A stretch of 13,727 nt of DNA, taken from an uncultured Clostridia bacterium (GTDB lineage: Bacteria; Bacillota; Clostridia; Oscillospirales; Oscillospiraceae). The notes under the pieces are model-generated. The model ran no database searches and had not been told where the DNA came from. It saw only the letters and a list, made by a program, of their open reading frames with translations. The stretch lies in the NCBI GenBank assembly GCA_945918815.1, contig CAMEIU010000040.1, positions 1-13,727 on the forward strand, written 5' to 3'. Both the position numbers and the translations under genes were made by a program. Below, piece after piece: positions 7,593 through 13,727 of the stretch (positions within the stretch are counted from its first letter, which is position 1; each line of letters starts with the position of its first letter).

Positions 7593-7640
7593 TTGTCCAT
7601 TGTCCATTGTCAATTGAATTGTTGTCCATTGAATTACGAC

Positions 7641-7669
7641 TGGAAATTTCCTATGCCATGTAGTATAAT
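7641..7669 (+). promoter_or_regulatory. Probable ftsQ promoter
   Basis: TGGAAA (7641-7646) and a consensus TATAAT (7664-7669) are separated by 17 bp, just outside the right end of the repeat region. The -35 matches consensus at 4 of 6 positions. Transcription would start about 25 nt before the ftsQ ribosome site GGAGG (7692-7696). If real, ftsQ-ftsZ can be expressed independently of the mur genes. Confidence 0.55.
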
Positions 7670-7701
7670 ACTCCGTAAGCTATCCGCAGATGGAGGTACC
7701 C

Positions 7702-8502
7702 ATGGCAAACCAGAGAAATTCGGCCCGCCGCCGGACAAAGCGCCGCGGGCGTCGCAGAGAACCGCATACCGGCTTCACCGGCAAGATTTTGATCCTGCTT
7801 GCCGTGGTGGCCGCCATTGTCCTGGGCGTAGCGATTTTCTTCCGGGTGCGCACCGTGGACGTCCAGGGCAACAGCATCTATTCCAAGGAGCAGGTCGTGT
7901 CCGTCAGCGGCGTGGAGCCGGGGGACAATCTGCTGACCCTCAACCGGTCGTCCGTCAACGCCAATATCAAGGTGCGGCTGCCCTATGTGCAGGAGGTCAG
8001 CGTGGGCCTGATCCTGCCGGATACCGTGGTCATCCAGATCCAGGAGAGCGACCTGGCCTGCCTGGTCACCGCCGAAAACGGCGGCAACTGGTATCTGAAC
8101 ACCGACGGCCGCGTCCTGGGCAGCTCCGTGGACGATTTCACCGGGCAAGTGGTGGAGCTGACGGGCTTTACCATCCGGGACCCGCAGCTGGGACAGGACG
8201 CCGTGGCCTCGGAGGAGCAGAACGCCAATCTGGCTGCAGCCCTGGAGATCGTCCAGCAGATGGAGGGCACCGGCCTCATCGAGCAGGTCACCACGGTGAA
8301 CACGGAGAAGATCTTCGACATCGAGCTTTGGTGCGGCGAGCAGTACCAGATTTTGCTGGGCGGCACCGAAGAGATGGAGTATAAAATATCCTACCTCAAG
8401 GCCGTGCTGGAGCAGCTGGAGCCGTACCAGGCCGGCGTCATCGATCTGACCTTCGACGCTGAACGGGAGGCCCGCTTCGTACCCTGGACCATTGAGGGCT
8501 GA
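7702..8502 (+). CDS. ftsQ: FtsQ/DivIB cell-division protein
   Basis: Bitopic membrane protein of the divisome core. ATG 7702 is chosen because GGAGG (7692-7696) lies 5 nt upstream; the in-frame ATG at 7690 overlaps that ribosome site. The product has 266 residues: a strongly basic cytoplasmic tail (residues 1-28, many Arg/Lys), one membrane helix (about 28-47), then a POTRA domain (about 48-118) beginning FRVRTVDVQGNSIYSKEQV and containing the SGVEPGDNLL turn, followed by the extracytoplasmic beta domain. Sequence conservation in this family is low. The call rests on architecture, POTRA-like sequence and position directly before ftsZ. No ftsA lies between ftsQ and ftsZ. Confidence 0.88.
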   Translation: MANQRNSARRRTKRRGRRREPHTGFTGKILILLAVVAAIVLGVAIFFRVRTVDVQGNSIYSKEQVVSVSGVEPGDNLLTLNRSSVNANIKVRLPYVQEVSVGLILPDTVVIQIQESDLACLVTAENGGNWYLNTDGRVLGSSVDDFTGQVVELTGFTIRDPQLGQDAVASEEQNANLAAALEIVQQMEGTGLIEQVTTVNTEKIFDIELWCGEQYQILLGGTEEMEYKISYLKAVLEQLEPYQAGVIDLTFDAEREARFVPWTIEG

Positions 8503-8555
8503 AACCGGCCTGCTTTTGTCGATATTGTAAAAAAATCCATTTTTTCGCCGGATAT

Positions 8556-8600
8556 GCGCGATTTTCTATTGACCTCGGCGCGATTACGCGATATTATAAT
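8556..8600 (+). promoter_or_regulatory. ftsZ promoter with repeated GCGCGATT motif
   Basis: TTGACC (8569-8574) and TATTAT (8592-8597) are spaced 17 bp; TATAAT at 8595-8600 is an overlapping alternative at 20 bp. The octamer GCGCGATT occurs at 8556-8563 and 8578-8585, 22 bp apart on either side of the -35, and a related ACGCGATA follows at 8586-8593 within the spacer. CGCG-ATTA-CGCG (8579-8590) forms a small dyad. This arrangement resembles an operator. An AT-rich tract (8529-8546) lies upstream. Confidence 0.6.
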
Positions 8601-8661
8601 GGAGTAAAATTATGTGAACTAGCGTCATAAGACCCGCAGTCTATACATAGGAGGAGCATCC

Positions 8662-9729
<1,068 letters not shown>

Positions 9730-9747
9730 AGCTTCCCAAGCAGTTTG

Positions 9748-9781
9748 GCATCCGTATGGCTCCGGCCATACGGATGCTTTT
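9748..9781 (+). terminator. Intrinsic terminator after ftsZ
   Basis: GCATCCGTATGGC (9748-9760) pairs perfectly with GCCATACGGATGC (9765-9777) around a TCCG loop, followed by TTTT. It lies 18 nt after the ftsZ stop. Confidence 0.92.
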
Positions 9782-9812
9782 GCGTCCCCAAAGGGAGCTG
9801 CAACAGCCCGGC

Positions 9813-9964
9813 AAATTGGGATTTGACGAGTTGTTGTACTGCCTATGTAGGGCGCGGCGACCCGACGCGCCGTTTGGCAGTTGGATCCAGGATGCAGCTG
9901 CTTGCATGCGGCACGTCCAGTGGCCGTGCCCTACAGAAAGCTGTACATCGTCAAATCCCAATTT
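9813..9964. repeat. 152-bp MITE-like element with perfect 17-bp terminal inverted repeats
   Basis: AAATTGGGATTTGACGA (9813-9829) is repeated exactly as its reverse complement at 9948-9964. Inside is copy C of the 88-bp core (9847-9934), with intact GTAGGGC and GCCCTAC ends and both GGCGCG/CGCGCC and GGCACG/CGTGCC stem-loops. The 7-bp iterons are not present; different arms flank the same core. I see no convincing target-site duplication. The element lies between the convergent ftsZ and purA terminators, so it interrupts nothing, and with those terminators it accounts for the 309-nt gap 9730-10038. Confidence 0.82.
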
Positions 9965-9988
9965 CTCTTTACCCTTATGGATATATAC

Positions 9989-10023
9989 AAAAAGGCTATG
10001 GCAAATGGAATGCCATAGCCTTT
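9989..10023 (-). terminator. Intrinsic terminator of purA (possibly bidirectional)
   Basis: Read on the minus strand, GGCTATGGCA and TGCCATAGCC (10011-10020 and 9994-10003) form a perfect 10-bp stem around a 7-nt loop, extended by A-T pairs to 13 bp, with five T residues following (A9989-9993 on the plus strand). TTT on the other side gives some activity for plus-strand transcripts too. It starts 15 nt beyond the purA stop. Confidence 0.9.
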
Positions 10024-10038
10024 GCGGTTCCGGGAATC

Positions 10039-11313
10039 TTATCTCAGAATATTCTCATGCCGGCTGGGGCCGGTGGAGACGATTTTAATCGGTACGCCGA
10101 TTTCCTGTTCAATGAAGTTGACATAATCCTTGGCTTCCTTGGGCAGCTTGTCCCATTCGGTGATGCCGCGAATGTCGCACTTCCAGCCGGGCAGGGTGGT
10201 GTAGACCGGCTTGGCGCGGTTCAGCTTGGGGGTCACGGGGAAGTCGCGGGTGATTTCGCCGTCGATTTCGTAGGCGGTGCAGACCTTGATCTCATCCAGG
10301 TAGCCCAGCACGTCCAGGCAGGTCAAGGCCACGTCCGTGGCGCCCTGGACCTGGCAGCCGTAGCGGGAGGCCACGGCGTCATACCAGCCCACATCCCGGG
10401 GCCGTCCGGTGGTGGCGCCGAATTCACCCTTGTCGCCGCCGCGGCGCCGGAGCTCGTCGCCCTCGGGGCCGAACAGCTCGGAGACAAAAGCGCCCGCGCC
10501 CACAGAGGAGGAGTAGGCCTTGGACACGCATACCACGTCCTGGAAGGCCGTGGGAGGCACGCCGCCGCCCACGCAGCCGAAGCCCGCCAGAGTGTGGGAG
10601 GAGGTGGTGAAGGGATAGATGCCGAAGTCGGGATCCCGCATGGAGCCCAGCTGGCCCTCCAGCAGCACGGTCTTGCCCTCCTGCAAGGCGTCGGAGACCA
10701 CCTTCTGGGTGTTGGCCATGTAGGGCGCAACCTGGTCCCGCCAGACCATCAGCTGGTCGTAGAGCTCGTTGGGATCCAGGGTGGGCTTGTGGTACAGATG
10801 CTCGAACAGCACGTTTTTCAGGGTGCAGATCTTGTCCAGCCGCTCCCGCAGGACCTTCTCGTCGAACAGCTCGTTGAGCTGGATGCCGATTTTGGCGTAT
10901 TTGTCGGAGTAGAAGGGCGCGATGCCGGACCGGGTGGAGCCGAAAGCCCGTCCCGCCAGCCGCTCTTCCTCATAGGTGTCCTGCAGCACATGGTAGGGCA
11001 TCAGAAGCTGGACCCGCTCGGAGACCAGAATCTTGGGCGCGGGAACCCCTGCGTCTTCCAGGGATTTCAGCTCTTTCAGGAAGGACGGAACGTGGAATGC
11101 CACGCCGTTGCCGATGATGTTGGTGATGTGGGGATAGCACACGCCGGAGGGCAGCAGATGCAGCGCAAATCTGCCGTAATCATTGATGATGGTGTGTCCG
11201 GCGTTGGCGCCGCCCTGAAACCGCACCACGATGTCGGAGTGCTCCGCCATCATATCTGTGATCTTGCCCTTGCCCTCGTCGCCCCAGTTGGCGCCGATGA
11301 TTGCCTTAACCAT
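10039..11313 (-). CDS. purA: PurA, adenylosuccinate synthetase
   Basis: Cytoplasmic GTP-dependent enzyme joining IMP and aspartate to adenylosuccinate, the first step from IMP to AMP. The product has 424 residues, the normal length. The N-terminus reads MVKAIIGANWGDEGKGK with the GTP loop GDEGKGK (11-17) and catalytic-type D12, then FQGGANAGHT with H40. Later motifs include RSGIAPFYSDKYAKIG, YPFTTSSHT and TGRPRDVGWYDAV. I start at ATG 11313 because AGGAGG (complement of 11319-11324) lies 5 nt upstream; an in-frame TTG at 11337 would place the ribosome site inside the gene. It is convergent with ftsZ and divergent from the yerC-like gene, a single-gene unit with its own promoter and terminator. 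Confidence 0.98.
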   Translation of the reverse strand: MVKAIIGANWGDEGKGKITDMMAEHSDIVVRFQGGANAGHTIINDYGRFALHLLPSGVCYPHITNIIGNGVAFHVPSFLKELKSLEDAGVPAPKILVSERVQLLMPYHVLQDTYEEERLAGRAFGSTRSGIAPFYSDKYAKIGIQLNELFDEKVLRERLDKICTLKNVLFEHLYHKPTLDPNELYDQLMVWRDQVAPYMANTQKVVSDALQEGKTVLLEGQLGSMRDPDFGIYPFTTSSHTLAGFGCVGGGVPPTAFQDVVCVSKAYSSSVGAGAFVSELFGPEGDELRRRGGDKGEFGATTGRPRDVGWYDAVASRYGCQVQGATDVALTCLDVLGYLDEIKVCTAYEIDGEITRDFPVTPKLNRAKPVYTTLPGWKCDIRGITEWDKLPKEAKDYVNFIEQEIGVPIKIVSTGPSRHENILR

Positions 11314-11349
11314 AGTAGCCTCCTTGCATGTAAGCAAAATTCTATTCGT

Positions 11350-11378
11350 ATTATACTCAATGATTCGCCAGGATACAA
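11350..11378 (-). promoter_or_regulatory. purA promoter
   Basis: On the minus strand TTGTAT (11378-11373) and consensus TATAAT (11355-11350) are spaced 17 bp, giving a leader of only about 30 nt before the purA start. I see no purine riboswitch and no clear PurR box. Confidence 0.65.
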
Positions 11379-11408
11379 GGGGCAGATTTCATGGGATCAA
11401 AGGCAGAA

Positions 11409-11424
11409 TCAGGGAAAATCCTGA
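11409..11424. promoter_or_regulatory. Small dyad between divergent purA and yerC promoters
   Basis: TCAGG-GAAAAT-CCTGA is a perfect 5-bp dyad in the 203-nt divergent intergenic region, about 30 nt upstream of each predicted -35. It could be an operator, but a dyad this short can arise by chance. Confidence 0.25.
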
Positions 11425-11452
11425 AAGATTTGTGAATAAAATTTCAAAGCCC

Positions 11453-11481
11453 TTTACTTTTTGGGTTTACCATGATAAAAT
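11453..11481 (+). promoter_or_regulatory. Promoter of the yerC-methyltransferase operon
   Basis: TTTACT (11453-11458) and TAAAAT (11476-11481) are spaced 17 bp, with a TGA extended -10 motif directly before the -10. It lies 35 nt upstream of the chosen TTG start. Confidence 0.65.
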
Positions 11482-11516
11482 TAACACTCAGATGATAAAG
11501 AATGGAGGGATCTCCT

Positions 11517-11846
11517 TTGAACAATCGCAACAAGCGTTCCAACCCAGACCATGAGCTCTATCGGGCCATCCTGAAACTGGAAAATCCAGAGGAGTGCTAC
11601 CGCTTCTTTGTGGACCTGTGCACGGTCTCCGAGCTGAAGGCCATGGAGCAGCGCTATGAGGTGGCAAAGCTCCTGAACCAAGGCATGATCTACAACGATA
11701 TCTTAGAGCAGACCGGCGCCAGCAGCGCCACCATCAGCCGTGTCAACCGGAGCCTCAACTACGGCACCGACACCTACCGCGCCCTGTTTGAGCGTCTGAA
11801 GGCCGACGAGCCGTCCCAGAAGTCCCCGGCGGAGGAACAGGCGTGA
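11517..11846 (+). CDS. YerC/YecD-type TrpR-like DNA-binding protein
   Basis: Small protein (109 residues) of the YerC/YecD branch of the TrpR-like superfamily. It contains the conserved core KLENPEECYRFFVDLCTVSEL (starting at residue 20) followed by MEQRYEVAKLLNQG and a helix-turn-helix YNDILEQTGASSATISRVNR (59-78). TTG 11517 is chosen because GGAGGG (11504-11509) is 7 nt upstream; the ATG at 11502 overlaps that site and has no good ribosome site of its own. GGAG and CTCC around 11504-11515 could pair and partly hide the site. The family regulator has no well-defined target, and the co-transcribed methyltransferase does not reveal one. The tail after residue 95 is charged and probably disordered. 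Confidence 0.88.
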   Translation: MNNRNKRSNPDHELYRAILKLENPEECYRFFVDLCTVSELKAMEQRYEVAKLLNQGMIYNDILEQTGASSATISRVNRSLNYGTDTYRALFERLKADEPSQKSPAEEQA

Positions 11847-12583
11847 GCGCCTACGAATCTCTGGCTTTCTCCTACGATTCCCTGACCCAGGATATTCCCT
11901 ATGAACACATGCTCGCTTACATGGAGGCGCTGCTGCGGCGTCACGGTGTCCAACCCCAATCGGTGCTGGACCTGGCCTGCGGCACCGGCTCCATGTCTGT
12001 GCTGCTGGCAAAACGGGGTTATCAGGTCCTGGCCGCGGACATGTCGGAGGATATGCTGTCCATGGCCTGGGAGAAGGCGTCAGAGCTGGAGGAAAACCGG
12101 CCCTACTTCATCTGCCAGCGGATGGAGCGGCTGCGGCTGCCCTATACCGTGGACTGGGTGGTCTGCTGCCTCGACAGCCTGAACTACGTCACAAACCCGG
12201 AGGACTGCCGCCAGGCGATCGTCCGGGTCTTTCAAAGTCTGGCCCCCGGCGGTGTGTTTTTGTTCGATATCAATACACCCGAGAAGCTGCGGGGCCTGGA
12301 CGGCCAGATTTTTTTGGATGAAAACGAGGAAACCTACTGCGTCTGGCGGGCGGAGTTCGACGAGGAGGAGAACATCTGCTACTACGGCATGGACCTGTTC
12401 CAGACGGAAGGGGACCTGTGGCGGCGGAGCTTCGAGGAACACCGGGAGTACGCCTATACCGTGGAGCAGCTGACCCAATGGCTGAAAGAGGCCGGCTTCG
12501 GGATCGTGGAGGTCTACGGCGACCGCAGCCTGGAAGGCCCCAAGCCGGGCGAGCAGCGGGTATACTTTTTTGCGCAGAAATGA
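11843..12583 (+). CDS. Class I SAM-dependent methyltransferase
   Basis: Cytoplasmic Rossmann-fold methyltransferase of 246 residues; substrate not predictable. The N-terminus YESLAFSYDSLTQDIPYEHM is of the type seen in YqeM-like methyltransferases. Motif I is VLDLACGTGS (41-50), the second strand ends in AADMSEDML with acidic D66 for the ribose of SAM, and the post-I region VDWVVCCLDSLNYV follows. The C-terminus has YTVEQLTQWLKEAGF, common in this group. The gene starts with GTG overlapping the upstream TGA by 4 nt (GTGA), with GGAGG (11831-11835) 7 nt before it, so translation is probably coupled to the yerC-like gene. The middle region (FDEEENICYYGMDLF) is probably the substrate lid. Confidence 0.88.
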   Translation: MSAYESLAFSYDSLTQDIPYEHMLAYMEALLRRHGVQPQSVLDLACGTGSMSVLLAKRGYQVLAADMSEDMLSMAWEKASELEENRPYFICQRMERLRLPYTVDWVVCCLDSLNYVTNPEDCRQAIVRVFQSLAPGGVFLFDINTPEKLRGLDGQIFLDENEETYCVWRAEFDEEENICYYGMDLFQTEGDLWRRSFEEHREYAYTVEQLTQWLKEAGFGIVEVYGDRSLEGPKPGEQRVYFFAQK

Positions 12584-12603
12584 ATGGATAGCACTGCACC
12601 CCC

Positions 12604-12653
12604 GTGCCCTCTTGTAGGGGCGGCTATCAGCCGCCTGCACGGGGCACGAGGGC
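12604..12653 (+). repeat. REP-like palindrome, copy 2, between methyltransferase and hslO
   Basis: The 40-nt unit at 12614-12653 matches 7398-7437 at 37 of 40 positions. It has an inner 7-bp stem GGCGGCT (12619-12625) / AGCCGCC (12629-12635) and an outer pair GTGCCC (12604-12609) / GGGCAC (12642-12647), so it can extrude as two nested stems. It fills most of the 99-nt gap and could act as an mRNA-stabilising hairpin or as a partial barrier to readthrough into hslO. Confidence 0.75.
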
Positions 12654-12682
12654 TTGCACGGAAACAAATAAAAGGAGCAATT

Positions 12683-13558
12683 ATGGGAGAATTAGTGCGC
12701 GCCATGACGGCGGATGGCTTTGTGAAGGCCGTAGCGGTCACGACAACGGATATTGTGGAACGGGCGAGGAATATCCATAAAACCCTTCCCACGGCCACAG
12801 CGGCTCTTGGACGGCTCCTGACGGCGGCCTCCATGATGGGCAATATGCAGAAGGTGGACAACGGCTCCATCACTCTGCAGGTCAAGGGTGGCGGCCCTCT
12901 GGGCACCATTCTGGCCGTGGCCGACGCCGATGGCAACGTCCGGGGCTATGTGCAGCACCCGCAGGTGAGCCTTTTGGAGAAGTACCGGGGAAAACTGGAC
13001 GTGGGCGCCGCCGTGGGCACCGACGGCATGCTGACGGTGATCCGGGACTTGCAGATGAAGGAGCCCTATGTGGGCAGCGTGGAGCTGGTTTCCGGGGAGA
13101 TTGCCGAGGACATCACGGAGTACTTCGTCCAGAGCGAGCAGACGCCGACGGCCTGCGCCCTGGGCGTCCTGGTGGATACGGACCAGAGCGTCCGGGCCGC
13201 AGGCGGCTACATCATCCAGCTCCTGCCCGGCGCGCCGGACGAGGTCATCGACAAAATTGAAGCGGGTATCCGGAAGACCGGAGCCGTGACCGGTATGCTG
13301 GACCAGGGCCTCACCGCCCGGGAGCTGCTGGAGCGCGTCCTGGAGGGCATGGATCTGGAAATTCTGGAGACCACGCCGGTGGCCTACAAGTGCTACTGCA
13401 CCCGGGACCGGGTCACGGCCACCCTCATCAGCCTTGGCAAAAAAGAACTGCGGCAAATCGTGGACGAGGGCGAGACCATTCATATTGAGTGTCAATTCTG
13501 CGATACAATTTATGACTTCAAGCCCGAAGAAATCCAAGAAATTCTGAATAATTTATAA
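12683..13558 (+). CDS. hslO: Hsp33 redox-regulated chaperone
   Basis: Cytoplasmic holdase chaperone activated by oxidation of a zinc-bound cysteine cluster. ATG 12683 has AGGAG (12673-12677) 5 nt upstream and gives 291 residues, the normal Hsp33 length. The N-terminal domain shows LVRAMTADGFVKAVAVTTTD, ARNIHKTLPTATAALGRLL and KGGGPLGTILAVADADGNVRG. The redox switch is complete at the C-terminus: CYC at 237-239 and CQFC at 270-273, spaced C-X-C-X30-C-X2-C, so oxidative activation is expected to be functional. It follows the methyltransferase in the same direction across a repeat. I see no clear promoter of its own, so it may be part of the yerC operon. No strong GC-stem terminator follows its stop. 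Confidence 0.97.
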   Translation: MGELVRAMTADGFVKAVAVTTTDIVERARNIHKTLPTATAALGRLLTAASMMGNMQKVDNGSITLQVKGGGPLGTILAVADADGNVRGYVQHPQVSLLEKYRGKLDVGAAVGTDGMLTVIRDLQMKEPYVGSVELVSGEIAEDITEYFVQSEQTPTACALGVLVDTDQSVRAAGGYIIQLLPGAPDEVIDKIEAGIRKTGAVTGMLDQGLTARELLERVLEGMDLEILETTPVAYKCYCTRDRVTATLISLGKKELRQIVDEGETIHIECQFCDTIYDFKPEEIQEILNNL

Positions 13559-13561
13559 CTT

Positions 13562-13622
13562 TTTCAAAATTTTAAAATTTTAGAAAAAAGAGCTTGACAT
13601 TTTGAGGGTGCATGGGTATAAT
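13562..13622 (+). promoter_or_regulatory. Strong tRNA promoter with AT-rich upstream tract
   Basis: TTGACA (13594-13599) and TATAAT (13617-13622) are both full consensus with a 17-bp spacer. The tract 13562-13590 is almost pure A/T (runs of AAAATTTT), as expected of an UP element. The -10 lies in a dyad GGGTAT-AATA-ATACCC (13614-13629). The distance to the tRNA leaves a leader of about 45 nt, containing GCCG/CGGC arms, to be removed by processing. This is the pattern of a stable-RNA promoter. Confidence 0.88.
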
Positions 13623-13672
13623 AATACCCGTCGCTGAGAGATGCGGCCGCCGCAAAAGAAAAACGGCGTTGC

Positions 13673-13727
13673 GGGAGCATAGCTCAGCTGGGAGAGCACA
13701 TGCCTTACAAGCATGGGGTCACAGGTT
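13673..13727 (+). tRNA. tRNA-Val (anticodon TAC), 3' part cut by the window end
   Basis: The acceptor 5' strand GGGAGCA is followed by TA, a D-arm GCTC-AGCTGGGA-GAGC, the anticodon stem CATGC/GCATG around loop CTTACAA (13704-13710), and the start of the variable and T-arm region (GGGTC-ACAGG). The anticodon TAC (13706-13708) reads valine GUN codons. The T-loop and acceptor 3' strand lie beyond the window. Further tRNA genes may follow in the same transcript. Confidence 0.93.

Larger units (their letters stand above)
7156..7614. repeat. Compound iteron-bounded repeat region between murA and ftsQ
   Basis: The left end has three ATTGACA and two ATGGACA heptads plus ATGGAGG (7156-7197), overlapping the murA stop. 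The right end has four inverted heptads (7587-7614). Inside are nested pieces: a hairpin ATTTTCC-TTC-GGAAAAT (7199-7215), an imperfect inverted pair GGCGAGCCTGTGAGCCT (7274-7290) with 7373-7389 (15 of 17 positions), a REP-like palindrome (7398-7437), and the right arm of the 140-bp inverted repeat (7453-7592). With the ftsQ promoter region (7615-7701) this accounts for the whole 534-nt gap after murA. No plausible gene is present. Confidence 0.8.

Noticed and set aside
7341..7617. Short open frames on both strands between murA and ftsQ, including peptides beginning with translated iterons
   Set aside because: They are translations of the inverted repeat arm and heptads. The same peptides appear from both copies of the repeat.
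7440..8384. A 314-codon frame overlapping ftsQ
   Set aside because: It starts in the repeat and overlaps ftsQ in another frame, while the ftsQ frame has the ribosome site, membrane helix and POTRA sequence.
9745..11424. A 559-codon plus-strand open frame opposite purA
   Set aside because: It is the complement of purA, running through the ftsZ terminator and a repeat, with low-complexity Gly/Val/Gln-rich translation and no known domain. GC-rich third positions keep antisense frames open.
13605..13650. TPP-riboswitch-like pieces (GGGTGC followed by GCTGAGAGAT)
   Set aside because: Only the 5' fragment resembles the THI box. The conserved 3' half is missing, a tRNA follows instead, and the region coincides with the consensus promoter.

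Overview
The window is about 13.7 kb of GC-rich Firmicutes chromosome. Several features suggest a gut clostridium of the Oscillospiraceae type. These are the gene order murE-murF-mraY-ftsW-murG-murA-ftsQ-ftsZ, strong Shine-Dalgarno sequences with some TTG/GTG starts, a TrpR-like YerC gene, an Hsp33 gene, and a MurE tail carrying the DNPR motif typical of meso-diaminopimelate ligases. The taxon is inferred from gene order and style, not from a marker search.

Layout. Positions 1-9729 (+) are a division and cell-wall (dcw) cluster: the murE 3' end, murF, mraY, ftsW, murG, murA, ftsQ and ftsZ. Together they encode ligation of the stem peptide (MurE, MurF), transfer to the lipid carrier (MraY), GlcNAc addition (MurG), the first committed step of UDP-MurNAc synthesis (MurA), septal glycan polymerisation (FtsW), divisome assembly (FtsQ) and the Z-ring (FtsZ). 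No murD, murC, murB or ftsA lies in this stretch. ftsQ and ftsZ each have a plausible promoter of their own, and ftsZ ends at a strong intrinsic terminator (9748-9781). Positions 10039-11313 (-) carry purA, convergent with ftsZ and with its own terminator. Positions 11517-13558 (+) carry a TrpR-like regulator, a SAM methyltransferase overlapping it by 4 nt, and hslO (Hsp33). A near-perfect sigma-70-type promoter then drives a tRNA-Val(TAC) gene cut by the window end.

The unusual part is the DNA between the genes. Most gaps of the mur cluster are filled by repeats of several families. (1) Blocks of 7-bp iterons (ATTGACA/ATGGACA) start at the 3' ends of murF, ftsW, murG and murA, touching or supplying the stop codon; in three cases an inverted block closes the element on the far side. 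(2) A 140-bp repeat is present in opposite orientation on both sides of murA, with 139 of 140 positions matching. (3) An 88-bp core with GTAGGGC/GCCCTAC ends and two internal stem-loops of equal geometry occurs three times. (4) A REP-like GTAGGGGCGGC palindrome occurs twice intact, with a variant copy. One copy of the 88-bp core sits inside a 152-bp element with perfect 17-bp terminal inverted repeats, between the convergent ftsZ and purA terminators. No transposase is encoded here, so if these are mobile they depend on a source elsewhere.

The three gene-free stretches over 300 bases are 5521-5910, 7168-7701 and 9730-10038. They hold these repeats plus promoters and terminators; I see no credible gene in them. 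Coordinates and identities were read by eye, and no database comparison was possible.
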